Notes: generated by a model from the sequence alone, not told the origin. A DNA stretch of 64,000 nucleotides from an uncultured Pelagibacteraceae bacterium (GCA_902596515.1 CACJUF010000001.1:124001-188000), one strand, 5' to 3'. Positions 49,419 through 59,458 are shown, counted from the first letter of the stretch. Numbers and translations: made by a program.

Positions 49419-51344
49419 ATGTTAACTCAAATATTAACTTTTCTAATATTCTTTGCCGTAGTCGGCTGTATTCTTTACGGAAGAAGATTGATAAAGACTG
49501 AAAAAGTAGATGCTGTATTTGGAAATCCAGAGAGAGCATTAGGTGGTACTCACTGGGTAATTGTTGGAAGTAGTTTTTTACTTTTAATTTGGCTCTATTA
49601 TTCTTGGGATATTGCTAAAGGATTTTATCCAAAATCTGCCAACGAGTTATGCCAAGTTGCGAAAGTTAATGACTCTTTGCTTGGATTAAAATATCAATTT
49701 CCAATTGAAGAAAGAGAGTTCAAAAGTACTTCGCAAATCAAAAAAGAGAATAAAAATTTAAAATTAATTCAAAATGAGATTCAAAATTCTGAGGAACTAA
49801 ATAGCCAACAAAAAACGATACTAATTAGTTATATAAGTAAAACTAATCAACTAATCCCTTTACTTACAAATGAGGATTTGTTGGAGATTGAAACTCAACA
49901 AAAAATAGATGATATCACTGGAAAAATTAATCTATTAACTGAAAATTTCCAAAAACTTGATTATCCATTTGAAAGTGAGCAAGAACTCAATGAGCGACTT
50001 AAGGCAGTAGCAGAAGAAGGTGGTTGGGGTATAACTAAGGTAGATGCAGGCTCAGGTTCTATTGAAAATACATTAGAAGTGCCTTTAGTGCCTGCAACGT
50101 ATAGAGGTTTAAAGTTTCACACTGCCGCTCAAGAATTAAATTTAATAAGTGATGAATTTTTTAAGTTAAGAAATCATAATCCTCAATTCAAAAATAAGAT
50201 TAAAGAGCTAAAAGAGGAAATCAAATCTTATAGAAAAAGTTTAAGTGATAGTGAGGAAGTGGCTTCAACATACGCAAAAAATATTGTTAAGATCGCTAGA
50301 AGAATAGAATTTGCAAGTATCTACCCTCCTAATGCATTAGATAAGATGCAGACAGCAATTGTTAAATTTGATAATGCTCAAAAAAAAGAACAAGGTGGAT
50401 TGAGATTAATTGATATTTTTTTATTTCCTGCAGGAACTATTGTTGCCAGTGGTCCAAGTTGTTCAGAACAGGGATCAGGTAGGTGGTTGCCTAAACCATC
50501 TGATACCTTTAATAAATTTATATTAATGTCAAAACCCAGTGTAGGGTATAAAGATATTCCTTTATTGTGGATACAAATGGTTGATGTGAGCAAAATGATT
50601 GGCTTTATTTTGCCAGACTGGATTGCAGATATTTTACCAGGTGAGTATCCTGTTCATAGTAAAGATGGAATAGTAAAACAAAACTTCAAAGGTGGAGTTT
50701 TAAAAATTGTAACTGGTGATTTTAATTTATTTAAAGTGCCTGTTCCTTATGGTCATATTTGGGATTCTTTTTTAAGAGTTTTTCTTGGTTTAGTTTTTGG
50801 CATATTAATTGGTGTCCCTCTTGGTCTATTTATGGGTTTAAATAGATTTGCAAAAGGTTTTTTTGATCCTTTGATTGAGCTTTATAGACCTGTTCCTCCT
50901 CTTGCATGGGCTCCTCTTATAATTTCGGTCTTAGGAATTGATAATACTGGAAAAGTTTTCTTACTATTTATGGTTTCTTTATCTATAATGATTATTTCTG
51001 CAAGAGCAGGTGCATCGGGAACGCAATTATCAAAAATCCATGCAGCTCACTCATTAGGAGCATCAAAAAGACAAATATTAAGACATGTTATTTTTCCAAA
51101 CTCATTACCTGAGATACTCACTGGTATAAGAGTTGCAGTGGGTATGTGTTGGGGAACCTTGGTAGCTGCTGAATTTTTAGCTGGTACAACCGGTATTGGT
51201 TTTGTTGAAAATGTAGCCAAGAAGTATTTTCAATATGAAGTGATTTGGATAACAATTTTTATCATGGGAATGCTTGGATTGTTATTTGATATAACACTTA
51301 GAAAAATAATTGATAAAACAATTCCATGGCGTGGAAAAGGTTAA
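49419..51344 (+). CDS. tauC: ABC transporter permease with large N-terminal extracytoplasmic/coiled-coil extension
   Basis: C-terminal BPD permease (PVPPLAWAPLIISVLGI, HAAHSLGASKRQILRHVIFPNSLPEILTG); ~400-aa N-terminal region with no permease motif. Confidence 0.85.
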   Translation: MLTQILTFLIFFAVVGCILYGRRLIKTEKVDAVFGNPERALGGTHWVIVGSSFLLLIWLYYSWDIAKGFYPKSANELCQVAKVNDSLLGLKYQFPIEEREFKSTSQIKKENKNLKLIQNEIQNSEELNSQQKTILISYISKTNQLIPLLTNEDLLEIETQQKIDDITGKINLLTENFQKLDYPFESEQELNERLKAVAEEGGWGITKVDAGSGSIENTLEVPLVPATYRGLKFHTAAQELNLISDEFFKLRNHNPQFKNKIKELKEEIKSYRKSLSDSEEVASTYAKNIVKIARRIEFASIYPPNALDKMQTAIVKFDNAQKKEQGGLRLIDIFLFPAGTIVASGPSCSEQGSGRWLPKPSDTFNKFILMSKPSVGYKDIPLLWIQMVDVSKMIGFILPDWIADILPGEYPVHSKDGIVKQNFKGGVLKIVTGDFNLFKVPVPYGHIWDSFLRVFLGLVFGILIGVPLGLFMGLNRFAKGFFDPLIELYRPVPPLAWAPLIISVLGIDNTGKVFLLFMVSLSIMIISARAGASGTQLSKIHAAHSLGASKRQILRHVIFPNSLPEILTGIRVAVGMCWGTLVAAEFLAGTTGIGFVENVAKKYFQYEVIWITIFIMGMLGLLFDITLRKIIDKTIPWRGKG

Positions 51345-52350
51345 GTTGAGAGTTCCAATACTAAAAAAAGAAGTTATCAAAATATTTAAAAAATATGGTC
51401 TAAGTCAAGACCACGCCAAGATTTCTGCTAATGCTTTGATCAACGCAGAGCTTGTCGGTGCTTTCGGTCATGGTATCTCAAGATTAAAAATGTATTGTGA
51501 TCGAATATCAAAAAAAGTAATTAATCCAAAACCGAAAATAAAGATTAAAAAGATATCACAATCAATTTCACTTATTGATGCCGATAATAGTATAGGGTTT
51601 GTTGCAGCTGATATAGCTATTAAAAAGGCTATTTCAAATGCCAAAAAAACCGGAATAGGTTTAGTTGCTGTTAGAAACAGTGGTCATTATGGTCTCTCTG
51701 GTTATTACGCAGAGCAAGCCGTAAAAAAAAATCTGGTTACCATGATTTATACCAACGGTCCACCAGCTGTGGCTCCGCATGGTGCTTTTAAAAGTTTATT
51801 TGGTACTAATCCAGTTTGTTTCGGAACTCCTAGCGGCTCAAAAATACCATTTATTTTTGACTCATCAATCTCCATGATCAATAGAGGAAAGATTAGATTT
51901 GCATCAAAAAATAATCAGAAACTACCATTAGGTGTTGCTTTAGATAAGTTTGGTAAACCAACAATCGATGCGAACAAAGCTCTTAAAGGTGTTCAGTTAC
52001 CTATTGCAGGATTTAGAGGTTCAGGATTAGCATGGATGGTTGATATATTGAGTGGTGTTTTAACTGGTGGCAATCATGCTGGTAGAGTTAAGGATCCTTT
52101 TGAAGATTTTACTGGACCACAAAATATAGGGCATTTATTTATCACATTTAAAACAAATTTATTTGTAAAAGATTATAATCAAAGAATTAAAGATAATATC
52201 AAAAGAGTAAAACGACTACCTAAAGTTAAAGGAATAAAAGAAATAATGTATCCAGGGCAAAATAAATATAAAAGATATAAAATGAATTTAAAAAAAGAAA
52301 TTAAAATGTCTAAAATTATTAAAAAAGAATTTGAAATTCTAAAAAACTAA
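51310..52350 (+). CDS. Malate/L-lactate dehydrogenase (Ldh_2) family, candidate sulfolactate dehydrogenase (ComC/SlcC-like)
   Basis: FGHGISRL, SIGFVAADIAI, VRNSGHYGLSGYYAEQA, FGTNPVCFG, LAWMVDILSGVLTGG; exact start uncertain (overlaps previous gene). Confidence 0.8.
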   Translation: MIKQFHGVEKVKLRVPILKKEVIKIFKKYGLSQDHAKISANALINAELVGAFGHGISRLKMYCDRISKKVINPKPKIKIKKISQSISLIDADNSIGFVAADIAIKKAISNAKKTGIGLVAVRNSGHYGLSGYYAEQAVKKNLVTMIYTNGPPAVAPHGAFKSLFGTNPVCFGTPSGSKIPFIFDSSISMINRGKIRFASKNNQKLPLGVALDKFGKPTIDANKALKGVQLPIAGFRGSGLAWMVDILSGVLTGGNHAGRVKDPFEDFTGPQNIGHLFITFKTNLFVKDYNQRIKDNIKRVKRLPKVKGIKEIMYPGQNKYKRYKMNLKKEIKMSKIIKKEFEILKN

Positions 52351-52352
52351 TT

Positions 52353-53264
52353 ATGCTTTCAAATAAAGAAATTATTGTTCCAAATAATCTATTAAATGCT
52401 GCTCTAAAAAATAAAGGAGTGAAAGCTGGAATTGTTAATGCTGGGAAACCATTACCAATGTTATCTGTTCAAGATGCAGTCAAAGAAAATTTAATTGATC
52501 CGATTTTTATAGGAGATAAAAAAGAAATTTTAAAGTGTGCAGAAGATTTAAAGTGGGATATTTCCAAATATGAAATTATTAATGAACCAGTTGAAAAAAG
52601 TACCGCAGGTATAGCTGCAAAACTCGCTAGTGAAGGAAAAATAAGGATTATAGTCAAAGGACATATACATACAGATATTTTAATGAAAGAGGTTTTAAAA
52701 AGAGAATATAACTTGTTGGGAAAAACAAGGTTAAGTCATATCTGGCATATGACGTTAGAAAAAGACGATAAACCTCTTATAATTACTGATGGTGCTTTAA
52801 ATGTGTTACCAAATGTAAAAACCAAAATACATATCTTAAAAAATGTAATTAATTTTTCTCATAGAATTGGAATTGAAAGACCAAAAATTGCAATATTGTC
52901 AGCCACGGAAGAAGTTTTAGATAGTGTTCCAAGTTCAAAAGAAGCTGAAGAAATTACAAATCTTGCAAAAAAAGAAAATTTAAATGCTGATGTATTTGGG
53001 CCTTTGGCTTTTGATAATAGTATATCAAAAAAATCTGCAACTATTAAAGGTATTAAAAATGATGTTGCAGGAATTGCTGATGTTTTATTAGTGCCCAGTG
53101 TTGAGACAGGTAATGCATTGGTAAAGATGTTAATATATTTTAGTGGTGCATGTGCTGCAGGAGTAGTTGTAGGTGGTAAAGTGCCTGTGGTAATTACTAG
53201 CCGCTCCGATGAAGCACCTGCTAGACTAGCATCAATAGCTGCAGCTGTTGTTGCACTAGATTAA
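52353..53264 (+). CDS. Phosphate acetyl/butyryltransferase family protein
   Basis: IVKGHIHTDILMKEVL, RLSHIWHM, ITDGALNVLP, DVLLVPSVETGNALVKMLIYFSGA, SRSDEAPARLASIA. Confidence 0.88.
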   Translation: MLSNKEIIVPNNLLNAALKNKGVKAGIVNAGKPLPMLSVQDAVKENLIDPIFIGDKKEILKCAEDLKWDISKYEIINEPVEKSTAGIAAKLASEGKIRIIVKGHIHTDILMKEVLKREYNLLGKTRLSHIWHMTLEKDDKPLIITDGALNVLPNVKTKIHILKNVINFSHRIGIERPKIAILSATEEVLDSVPSSKEAEEITNLAKKENLNADVFGPLAFDNSISKKSATIKGIKNDVAGIADVLLVPSVETGNALVKMLIYFSGACAAGVVVGGKVPVVITSRSDEAPARLASIAAAVVALD

Positions 53265-53326
53265 ATGTTTGATTGCAATAAAATTAAATTTGTCTTAAAT
53301 AATTCATCAATAATAAAAATGTATTA

Positions 53327-54613
53327 ATGGCTATTACTTATTTAAAAAAGTCTCCAAAAACTTCGTCCACTGACGATAATAAGACAACCGGAATAGTTCA
53401 AGATTTATTAAAAAATATCGAAACAACAAAAGAACAAGGCTGCATAGATTTAACTAAAAAATTCGATAAGTATGATGGGGACATCATAGTATCAAAAGAT
53501 AAAATTGAAGAAATTAAAAAAACTTTAGATCAAAAAACCAAAGATGATATTCAATTTTCATTTGAAAGAGTTAGAAAATTTGCTGAAGCACAACTTAAAA
53601 ATTATGGACAAGATTTTGAGGTAGAACTTTCTGATGGTTTGTATGCAGGACAAAAATTAGTGCCTGTTAATACAGCAGGTTGCTACATCCCGGGTGGAAG
53701 ATACGCTCATATTGCATCTGCTGTAATGAGTGTAACTACAGCAAAAGTTGCTGGGGTAAAAAATATTATTGCATGTAGTCCTCCTAAAGAAGGTGTTGGT
53801 GCCCACCCTACTATTGTATACACAGCTGATCTTTGCGGTGCAGATGTTATTTTAAATTTAGGAGGAGTTCCTGCAATTGCAGCAATGACCAATGGATTAT
53901 TCAAAAATCCCCCAGCAGATATGATTGTAGGTCCAGGAAATCAATTTGTGGCTGAGGCTAAAAGAATTTTGTATGGAAAAGTTGGTATTGATTTGTTTGC
54001 AGGACCAACTGAAATTGGAATTATAGCTGATGCTAAAGCTGATCCAGAAATTGTTGCGGTAGATTTAGTAGGACAAGCTGAGCATGGATATAACTCACCA
54101 TGTTGGCTTTATACAACTAGTAAAGAATTAGCTGAAAAAGTAATGAAAAGAGTTCCAGAATTGATTGCAGAACTTCCAGAAGTTCCAAGAACAAGTGCTG
54201 AAGCAGCGTGGAGAGATTATGGTGAAGTAATTCTTTGTGACACTGATGAAGAAATAGTGAAAATTAGTGACGAATATGCACCTGAACATTTAGAAGTACA
54301 GACCGAAAACTTAGAATGGTTTCATGAAAGATTAACAAATTATGGTTCGTTGTTTGTGGGTGAAGAAACAACTGTTGCTTACGGCGATAAATGTTCTGGT
54401 ACAAATCATATTTTACCAACTAAAGGTGCTGGAAGATATACTGGTGGATTATTTGTTGGAAAATTTATTAAAACTTTAAGCTTTCAAAGAATGACAAAAG
54501 AATCTACTAAATTGGTAGGTGCTGCTGCAGCTAGAATTTCTAGATATGAGGGGATGGAAGCTCATGCGAGAACAGGAGATGTAAGACTTAGAAAATATGG
54601 TTTTTCTAATTAA
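53327..54613 (+). CDS. Histidinol dehydrogenase family, candidate sulfopropanediol dehydrogenase (HpsN-like)
   Basis: GCYIPGGRYAHIASAVMSVTTAKVAGV, GPGNQFVAEAKRILYGKVGIDLFAGPTEI, EHLEVQTENLEWF; located in sulfonate context. Confidence 0.8.
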   Translation: MAITYLKKSPKTSSTDDNKTTGIVQDLLKNIETTKEQGCIDLTKKFDKYDGDIIVSKDKIEEIKKTLDQKTKDDIQFSFERVRKFAEAQLKNYGQDFEVELSDGLYAGQKLVPVNTAGCYIPGGRYAHIASAVMSVTTAKVAGVKNIIACSPPKEGVGAHPTIVYTADLCGADVILNLGGVPAIAAMTNGLFKNPPADMIVGPGNQFVAEAKRILYGKVGIDLFAGPTEIGIIADAKADPEIVAVDLVGQAEHGYNSPCWLYTTSKELAEKVMKRVPELIAELPEVPRTSAEAAWRDYGEVILCDTDEEIVKISDEYAPEHLEVQTENLEWFHERLTNYGSLFVGEETTVAYGDKCSGTNHILPTKGAGRYTGGLFVGKFIKTLSFQRMTKESTKLVGAAAARISRYEGMEAHARTGDVRLRKYGFSN

Positions 54614-55068
54614 TTCTCTGGTACAAAAATTAAACACAATCCATTATTACAAAATCTTTTTCCAGTAGCAGTAGGCCCATCTAAAAAAACGTGTCCATGA
54701 TGTGCACCACAATTTGCACAATGATATTCAATTCTTTTCATTCCAAAAGAATAATCAATCTTAGTTTTAAAAGCTCCCGGCAAAGCTTCAGAAAAAGAAG
54801 GCCAACCCGTGCCACTATCGAATTTTGCTTTTGATGAAAATAACTTTGCTCCACAGTTTGCGCAATGATAAAAACCATTTCTCTTTTCTTGAAGTAGTTT
54901 ACTGGTAAACGGTCTCTCAGTGCCCTCATTAAACATTATATCTTTTTGGGCTTTAGTCAGATCAGGATTAATAATTTTTTTTGTAGCTGATTTTAAAAAT
55001 TGATAAGGCAATGATACAAAAAGTATAGAAAGTCCAAATAATTTCAAAATTTTTCTTCTTAAAAGCAT
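54610..55068 (-). CDS. msrB: Peptide-methionine (R)-S-oxide reductase with N-terminal export-like signal
   Basis: YHCANCGAKLFSSKAKFDSGTGWPSF, YHCANCGAHHGHVF, KRFCNNG; N-terminal LLRRKILKLFGLSILFVSLP. Confidence 0.93.
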   Translation of the reverse strand: MLLRRKILKLFGLSILFVSLPYQFLKSATKKIINPDLTKAQKDIMFNEGTERPFTSKLLQEKRNGFYHCANCGAKLFSSKAKFDSGTGWPSFSEALPGAFKTKIDYSFGMKRIEYHCANCGAHHGHVFLDGPTATGKRFCNNGLCLIFVPEN

Positions 55069-55137
55069 ATTAAATAAGATTAATTTGAAATTAAGATTTT
55101 AACATGCGCTATAATTGTCACTCAAAAATGCTTTTAA

Positions 55138-55752
55138 CTAGAGAAAATATACCGTTTCTTTAATTATATAAATTGTCAGCAAAGACATGAAACTAATAAT
55201 GAATCCATTAATATATTTCCACGTTTTATCACTCTGAGCATATCTTGAAAAATATACCGATGAATAACCAAGTAAAAAGAAAAATATAAAAGATGCTACT
55301 GAAGCTCCAATAGCAAAATAGATTTTTTCATCAAATAAAAAATTTTTTGAAAAATTTCCTAAAAAGAAAACTGTATCCGAATAAACATGTGCATTTAGGT
55401 AGGTGAAACCAAGTGTCTTAAATATAATCTTAGCACTAGTGGTCTCTTTTTTTTCAATATTGAAATTAGCACTAACACTAAAAGATTTAATTTTTGAATA
55501 TATGAAATAGATTAAAAAAATTATTAAACAGATGTTTAAAGTGAGCTCTACAAATATATTAAAATATTGATGAAAAAAGTGGAATAAAAGAATGCCTGAA
55601 AATATTAAAATTAAGTCTGAAATGGAACAAATTAAACAGACCAAAAAAACATACTGTTTTTTAAGCCCTTGCTCTATTACAAAAATATTTTGAGCACCAA
55701 TCGCTAGGATTAAACTAAGCCCGGTAATAAAACCTAGTACCAGGTATTCCAT
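55138..55752 (-). CDS. LysE/ArgO family amino acid exporter
   Basis: LSLILAIGAQNIFVIEQGLKKQYVF, LGFTYLNAHVYSDTV. Confidence 0.88.
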   Translation of the reverse strand: MEYLVLGFITGLSLILAIGAQNIFVIEQGLKKQYVFLVCLICSISDLILIFSGILLFHFFHQYFNIFVELTLNICLIIFLIYFIYSKIKSFSVSANFNIEKKETTSAKIIFKTLGFTYLNAHVYSDTVFFLGNFSKNFLFDEKIYFAIGASVASFIFFFLLGYSSVYFSRYAQSDKTWKYINGFIISFMSLLTIYIIKETVYFL

Positions 55753-55763
55753 CTAAACTAAAA

Positions 55764-56174
55764 TTATTCTGGATTAGCTGTTAAAGTTTTAATCTCTAGA
55801 ATATTTTCGTTAGGATCTTTTACAAAAAATGTTTCTTGCTCGTATTTTGTTCCTTTAAATCTAAGATAAGGCTCATCGTAGTACTTTGCACCTTTTTCTT
55901 TTAATCTATTTTTTAGAGTATCAAAATCTTTTCTTGATAAATGAACTCCAAAGTGAGGAACAGAAACGTTACCCATATCTACATCGTGTCTCTCGTTATC
56001 TAGTTTATGCTCACTTGCATGGAGAGTTAATTCATTTCCCCAAAAGTCAACATCAGCCCATTCTTGTGCTGAATTATCAAGTCGGCAGCCCAAAGTTTCA
56101 CTATAAAACTTTTTTGCTGTTTCTAGATCTCCACATGGGATTGCTAGATGAAAACAATTAGTATTTTTGTACAT
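55764..56174 (-). CDS. VOC (glyoxalase/bleomycin resistance) family protein
   Basis: FHLAIPCGDLETAKKFYSETLGCRL, VPHFGVHLS, FFVKDPNENILEIKTL. Confidence 0.9.
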   Translation of the reverse strand: MYKNTNCFHLAIPCGDLETAKKFYSETLGCRLDNSAQEWADVDFWGNELTLHASEHKLDNERHDVDMGNVSVPHFGVHLSRKDFDTLKNRLKEKGAKYYDEPYLRFKGTKYEQETFFVKDPNENILEIKTLTANPE

Positions 56175-56246
56175 TATTTCTCCTTTAAATACTGTTTAAA
56201 GGCACTATATAGACATTAATTATTTTTATCAAGCTGACAAAATTAG

Positions 56247-56816
56247 ATGACTGATTTTTTACAATCTATAATAGACAGAGATCCTGCGGCAAAATCTAAG
56301 TTAAGTCTTGTATTAACTTACCCAGGGGTTAAGGCTATTTTTTTTCATAAAATTGCAAATTTTTTTGCAATAGCAAAATTTGATTTAGTTGCAAGAATCA
56401 TTTCTCAATTTTCAAGATTTTTAACAGGAATAGAAATTCATCCAAAGGCAAAGATTGGAAAAAATTTATTTATTGATCACGGTATGGGCGTTGTTATCGG
56501 TGAGACATCTGAGATTGGAAACAATGTTACGATTTATCATAATGTTACATTAGGTGGAATTGCTCCAAGTATAAACACTAATGATCAAAGAAATACTAAA
56601 AGACATCCAACTTTAGAGGATAATGTTGTTGTTGGATCTGGTGCTCAAATTTTAGGACCAATAACAGTTGGTAAAAATTCCTTAATCGGTGCAAATGCAG
56701 TAGTTACTAAAAATGTTCCAGAGAAATCAATAATGGTAGGAATTCCAGCTACAAGAGTTGGTGATGCTACAAAAGGATTTCAACCTTATGCTGTTACTGA
56801 TAAAGATAAAGATTAA
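56247..56816 (+). CDS. cysE: Serine O-acetyltransferase
   Basis: [62 protein letters not shown]. Confidence 0.93.
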   Translation: MTDFLQSIIDRDPAAKSKLSLVLTYPGVKAIFFHKIANFFAIAKFDLVARIISQFSRFLTGIEIHPKAKIGKNLFIDHGMGVVIGETSEIGNNVTIYHNVTLGGIAPSINTNDQRNTKRHPTLEDNVVVGSGAQILGPITVGKNSLIGANAVVTKNVPEKSIMVGIPATRVGDATKGFQPYAVTDKDKD

Positions 56817-57817
56817 TGTCACAAATTAAAAATAACTTTATTGAGTCAGTTGGTAATACTCCATTAATAAAATTAAAAGCAGCCTCTGAGATCACTGGAT
56901 GTAATATTTATGGAAAAGCGGAGTACCTAAATCCAGGTGGATCTGTTAAAGATAGAGCTGCTCTTGCGCTAATAAAAGATGCACAAGAAAAGAAATTAAT
57001 TTCAGAAGGTGGGATTGTTGTTGAAGGAACTGCAGGTAATACTGGGATTGGTTTATGTCTCCTAGGAAACTCCTTAGGTTATAAAACAATTATTGTAATG
57101 AATGACAACCAAACCCAAGAAAAAAAAGATACGTTAAAAAATATTGGTGCAGATCTTAGACTGGTACCGCCCAAGCCATATAAAGATGATGGTAACTATG
57201 TAAAAGTTGCGGGCCGTCTTGCTGAAGAATTAAAAAGTACAAATAATAATGGTGTAGTTTGGGCAAACCAATTTGATAACACTGCTAATGCAAAAGGTCA
57301 TTACGAAACGACTGGACCAGAGATTTGGGAACAAACCGGTGGTAAAGTAGATGGCTTTGTCTGCGCATCAGGAACTGGAGGCACCATTGGTGGTGTAAGT
57401 AAATTTCTAAAAGAAAAAAATAAGAATATAAAAATTTATTTATCAGATCCAACAGGCTCTGCACTCTATAATCATATTATGAATGGTGAACTTAAAGCTG
57501 AGGGTGGATCAATAACTGAAGGTATTGGTTCAAGCAGAATAACTAAAAACTTTGCTGAAGCTAAAATTGATGGTGCTTTTTCAATCAGTGATCAAGAGTC
57601 TTTACCCGTGCTTTATGATTTAATACAGAACGAGGGGTTAAGTTTAGGAACTAGTTGTGGAGTAAATATTGCAGGTGCAATTAGATTAGGAAAAGAGCTA
57701 GGTCCAGGAAAAACAATTGTAACAATTCTCTGTGATAGATCAGATAAATACAACTCAAAGATGTTTAATAAATCCTTTTTAAAGGAAAAAAACCTCCCTA
57801 TTCCTAGCTGGTTATAA
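56816..57817 (+). CDS. cysK: Cysteine synthase family PLP enzyme
   Basis: IESVGNTPLIKLKAASE, NPGGSVKDRAAL, GTAGNTGIGL, SGTGGTIGGVSKFLKE. Confidence 0.92.
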   Translation: MSQIKNNFIESVGNTPLIKLKAASEITGCNIYGKAEYLNPGGSVKDRAALALIKDAQEKKLISEGGIVVEGTAGNTGIGLCLLGNSLGYKTIIVMNDNQTQEKKDTLKNIGADLRLVPPKPYKDDGNYVKVAGRLAEELKSTNNNGVVWANQFDNTANAKGHYETTGPEIWEQTGGKVDGFVCASGTGGTIGGVSKFLKEKNKNIKIYLSDPTGSALYNHIMNGELKAEGGSITEGIGSSRITKNFAEAKIDGAFSISDQESLPVLYDLIQNEGLSLGTSCGVNIAGAIRLGKELGPGKTIVTILCDRSDKYNSKMFNKSFLKEKNLPIPSWL

Positions 57818-57885
57818 TAACGCATACCAGGCATGTAACAAAACAGTTACATTTTTATATTAATATTATTTAACGTCGATAGATT

Positions 57886-58257
57886 ATGAAAAAAATTATT
57901 ATAATTTTATCTTTTTTCATCTTTACATCTGCTAATGCAGGAATGAGTGATAAAGATAAATCAAAAGCATGGGATTGTGTTGGTATTTATATGGCCAACT
58001 ACTTTCTTCCATCAGGTGAAAAATTTGAGTACGGAATGAAAGAAAAATCAATTTCAACTGTGAAAGTTTTAAAAACCTATGCCCTTGAAATAGGTATACC
58101 AGAAAAAGATTGGGATGCTGGAGTAAACAAAGCAGTAGATAAACATTATGGATCCAAATACGACAAAGCTAAAACTGACAAATGCCATACATTTGTTGAG
58201 GCTTTAGTACCAAATGGAGCCGAGAGAGTAAAAAAAGTCGTTCAAACTTTATATTAA
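57886..58257 (+). CDS. Secreted hypothetical protein
   Basis: Signal peptide MKKIIIILSFFIFTSANA; no family recognised. Confidence 0.65.
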   Translation: MKKIIIILSFFIFTSANAGMSDKDKSKAWDCVGIYMANYFLPSGEKFEYGMKEKSISTVKVLKTYALEIGIPEKDWDAGVNKAVDKHYGSKYDKAKTDKCHTFVEALVPNGAERVKKVVQTLY

Positions 58258-58268
58258 AAAGGAGATAA

Positions 58269-58748
58269 ATGAAAAAAATTATATTCACAATATTGTTTTC
58301 AATGCTTTCAACCACAGCATTTGCTAATTCAGGAAAAATTAATTTGGAAGGTTTTGGATCATGGGATATTACCGCGATAAACGCTGGAAAAGGAGATTTA
58401 GCAATTACTTATGACGGAATAGCAAGTATGAAGGATAAAAACGGTGACCAAGTATTTAATAATGTTTCAGTTCATTGTGTTGGAGGATTGACTACCCAAG
58501 GTGGAAACTTTGTAGATGAAACTGGTATGTGTAGATTTGATCTTTTTGATGGTGAAAGTGTATTTATAAAATATACTGGTAAAGGAACTACAGGTGTAGA
58601 TGGATCTGGTGCATTTGTATTTGTAAGAGGAACTGGAAAATATGAAAATATCAAAGGTAGTGGAACCAGTAGTAGAACTAATCTAAAAACGAAGAAAAAG
58701 GGTTTTGCATCAACTTTAAATATATTTAAGGGTGAGTACACATATTAA
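58269..58748 (+). CDS. Secreted hypothetical protein (beta-rich)
   Basis: Signal peptide, aaaaggagataaATG RBS; GTGKYENIKGSGTSSR-like segment reminiscent of allene-oxide-cyclase-barrel/DUF3224-type proteins (tentative). Confidence 0.65.
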   Translation: MKKIIFTILFSMLSTTAFANSGKINLEGFGSWDITAINAGKGDLAITYDGIASMKDKNGDQVFNNVSVHCVGGLTTQGGNFVDETGMCRFDLFDGESVFIKYTGKGTTGVDGSGAFVFVRGTGKYENIKGSGTSSRTNLKTKKKGFASTLNIFKGEYTY

Positions 58749-58767
58749 TAATCAATAAAGGAGTATT

Positions 58768-59139
58768 ATGTCAGAAATAAAATGTATAAATTTAGGATAT
58801 GTTGTTCCAAAAGATAAGGCTGATGAGGTTCTAGAATTATTTAAAACACATGCCGCATGGATGCAAGAATTTTACTCAGACACAAATGATGGTTCTAAGT
58901 ATTTAATAAGTTCATTTTTCACAAAAGCAGATGAATTTGTAAATCCTGCAGACCCAAGCCAAGGATTGACTGGAAATGTTGTTTTTACAATTAATGAAAG
59001 ATTTACCTCAATGGATAGTGTTAAACGTCACGTGGAAAATGCAATGAAAAATGATTACTTTCCAAAATTTGGTGAAATAATGGAAAAATATGGTGTTGCT
59101 CGAAGCTTGGGCGGAGAAATATATCATTCAATAAGATGA
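58768..59139 (+). CDS. Small hypothetical protein, possible dimeric alpha/beta-barrel fold
   Basis: aaaggag RBS; predicted beta-alpha-beta-beta-alpha-beta by eye. Confidence 0.65.
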   Translation: MSEIKCINLGYVVPKDKADEVLELFKTHAAWMQEFYSDTNDGSKYLISSFFTKADEFVNPADPSQGLTGNVVFTINERFTSMDSVKRHVENAMKNDYFPKFGEIMEKYGVARSLGGEIYHSIR

Positions 59140-59157
59140 GATTAAAAAAGGAGGAAA

Positions 59158-59448
59158 ATGGAAAAAGAAATGTTAGTACATCTAAAACTTAAAGAGGGTA
59201 AATTAGAAACTTTCATGGGTTGGATGCAATCAGATGAAGGTATGAGTGTCAGAAAAAGTGTTGCTTATCCTGAAAAAACTATTGGGGCTATGATACCAGA
59301 TAAGAGTGGGATGTTATTCAAAGTTAATGTTCATAATGAAGCTGGAATGAAAGAATTTGTAACCGGTAATAATCCTACTGCAAAAGCTATCTATGCAGAG
59401 TGTGTAGAGAGTGCTCAGTTATTTGAACTATCTAAAATAAATTTATAA
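59158..59448 (+). CDS. Small hypothetical protein, possible dimeric alpha/beta-barrel fold
   Basis: aaaggaggaaaATG RBS; 96 aa. Confidence 0.65.
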   Translation: MEKEMLVHLKLKEGKLETFMGWMQSDEGMSVRKSVAYPEKTIGAMIPDKSGMLFKVNVHNEAGMKEFVTGNNPTAKAIYAECVESAQLFELSKINL

Positions 59449-59458
59449 AGGAGAAAAT

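Noticed and set aside
58472-58741. 89-aa minus-strand ORF
   Set aside because: Antisense to the 58269 secreted protein; low-complexity Pro/Val/Leu; spurious
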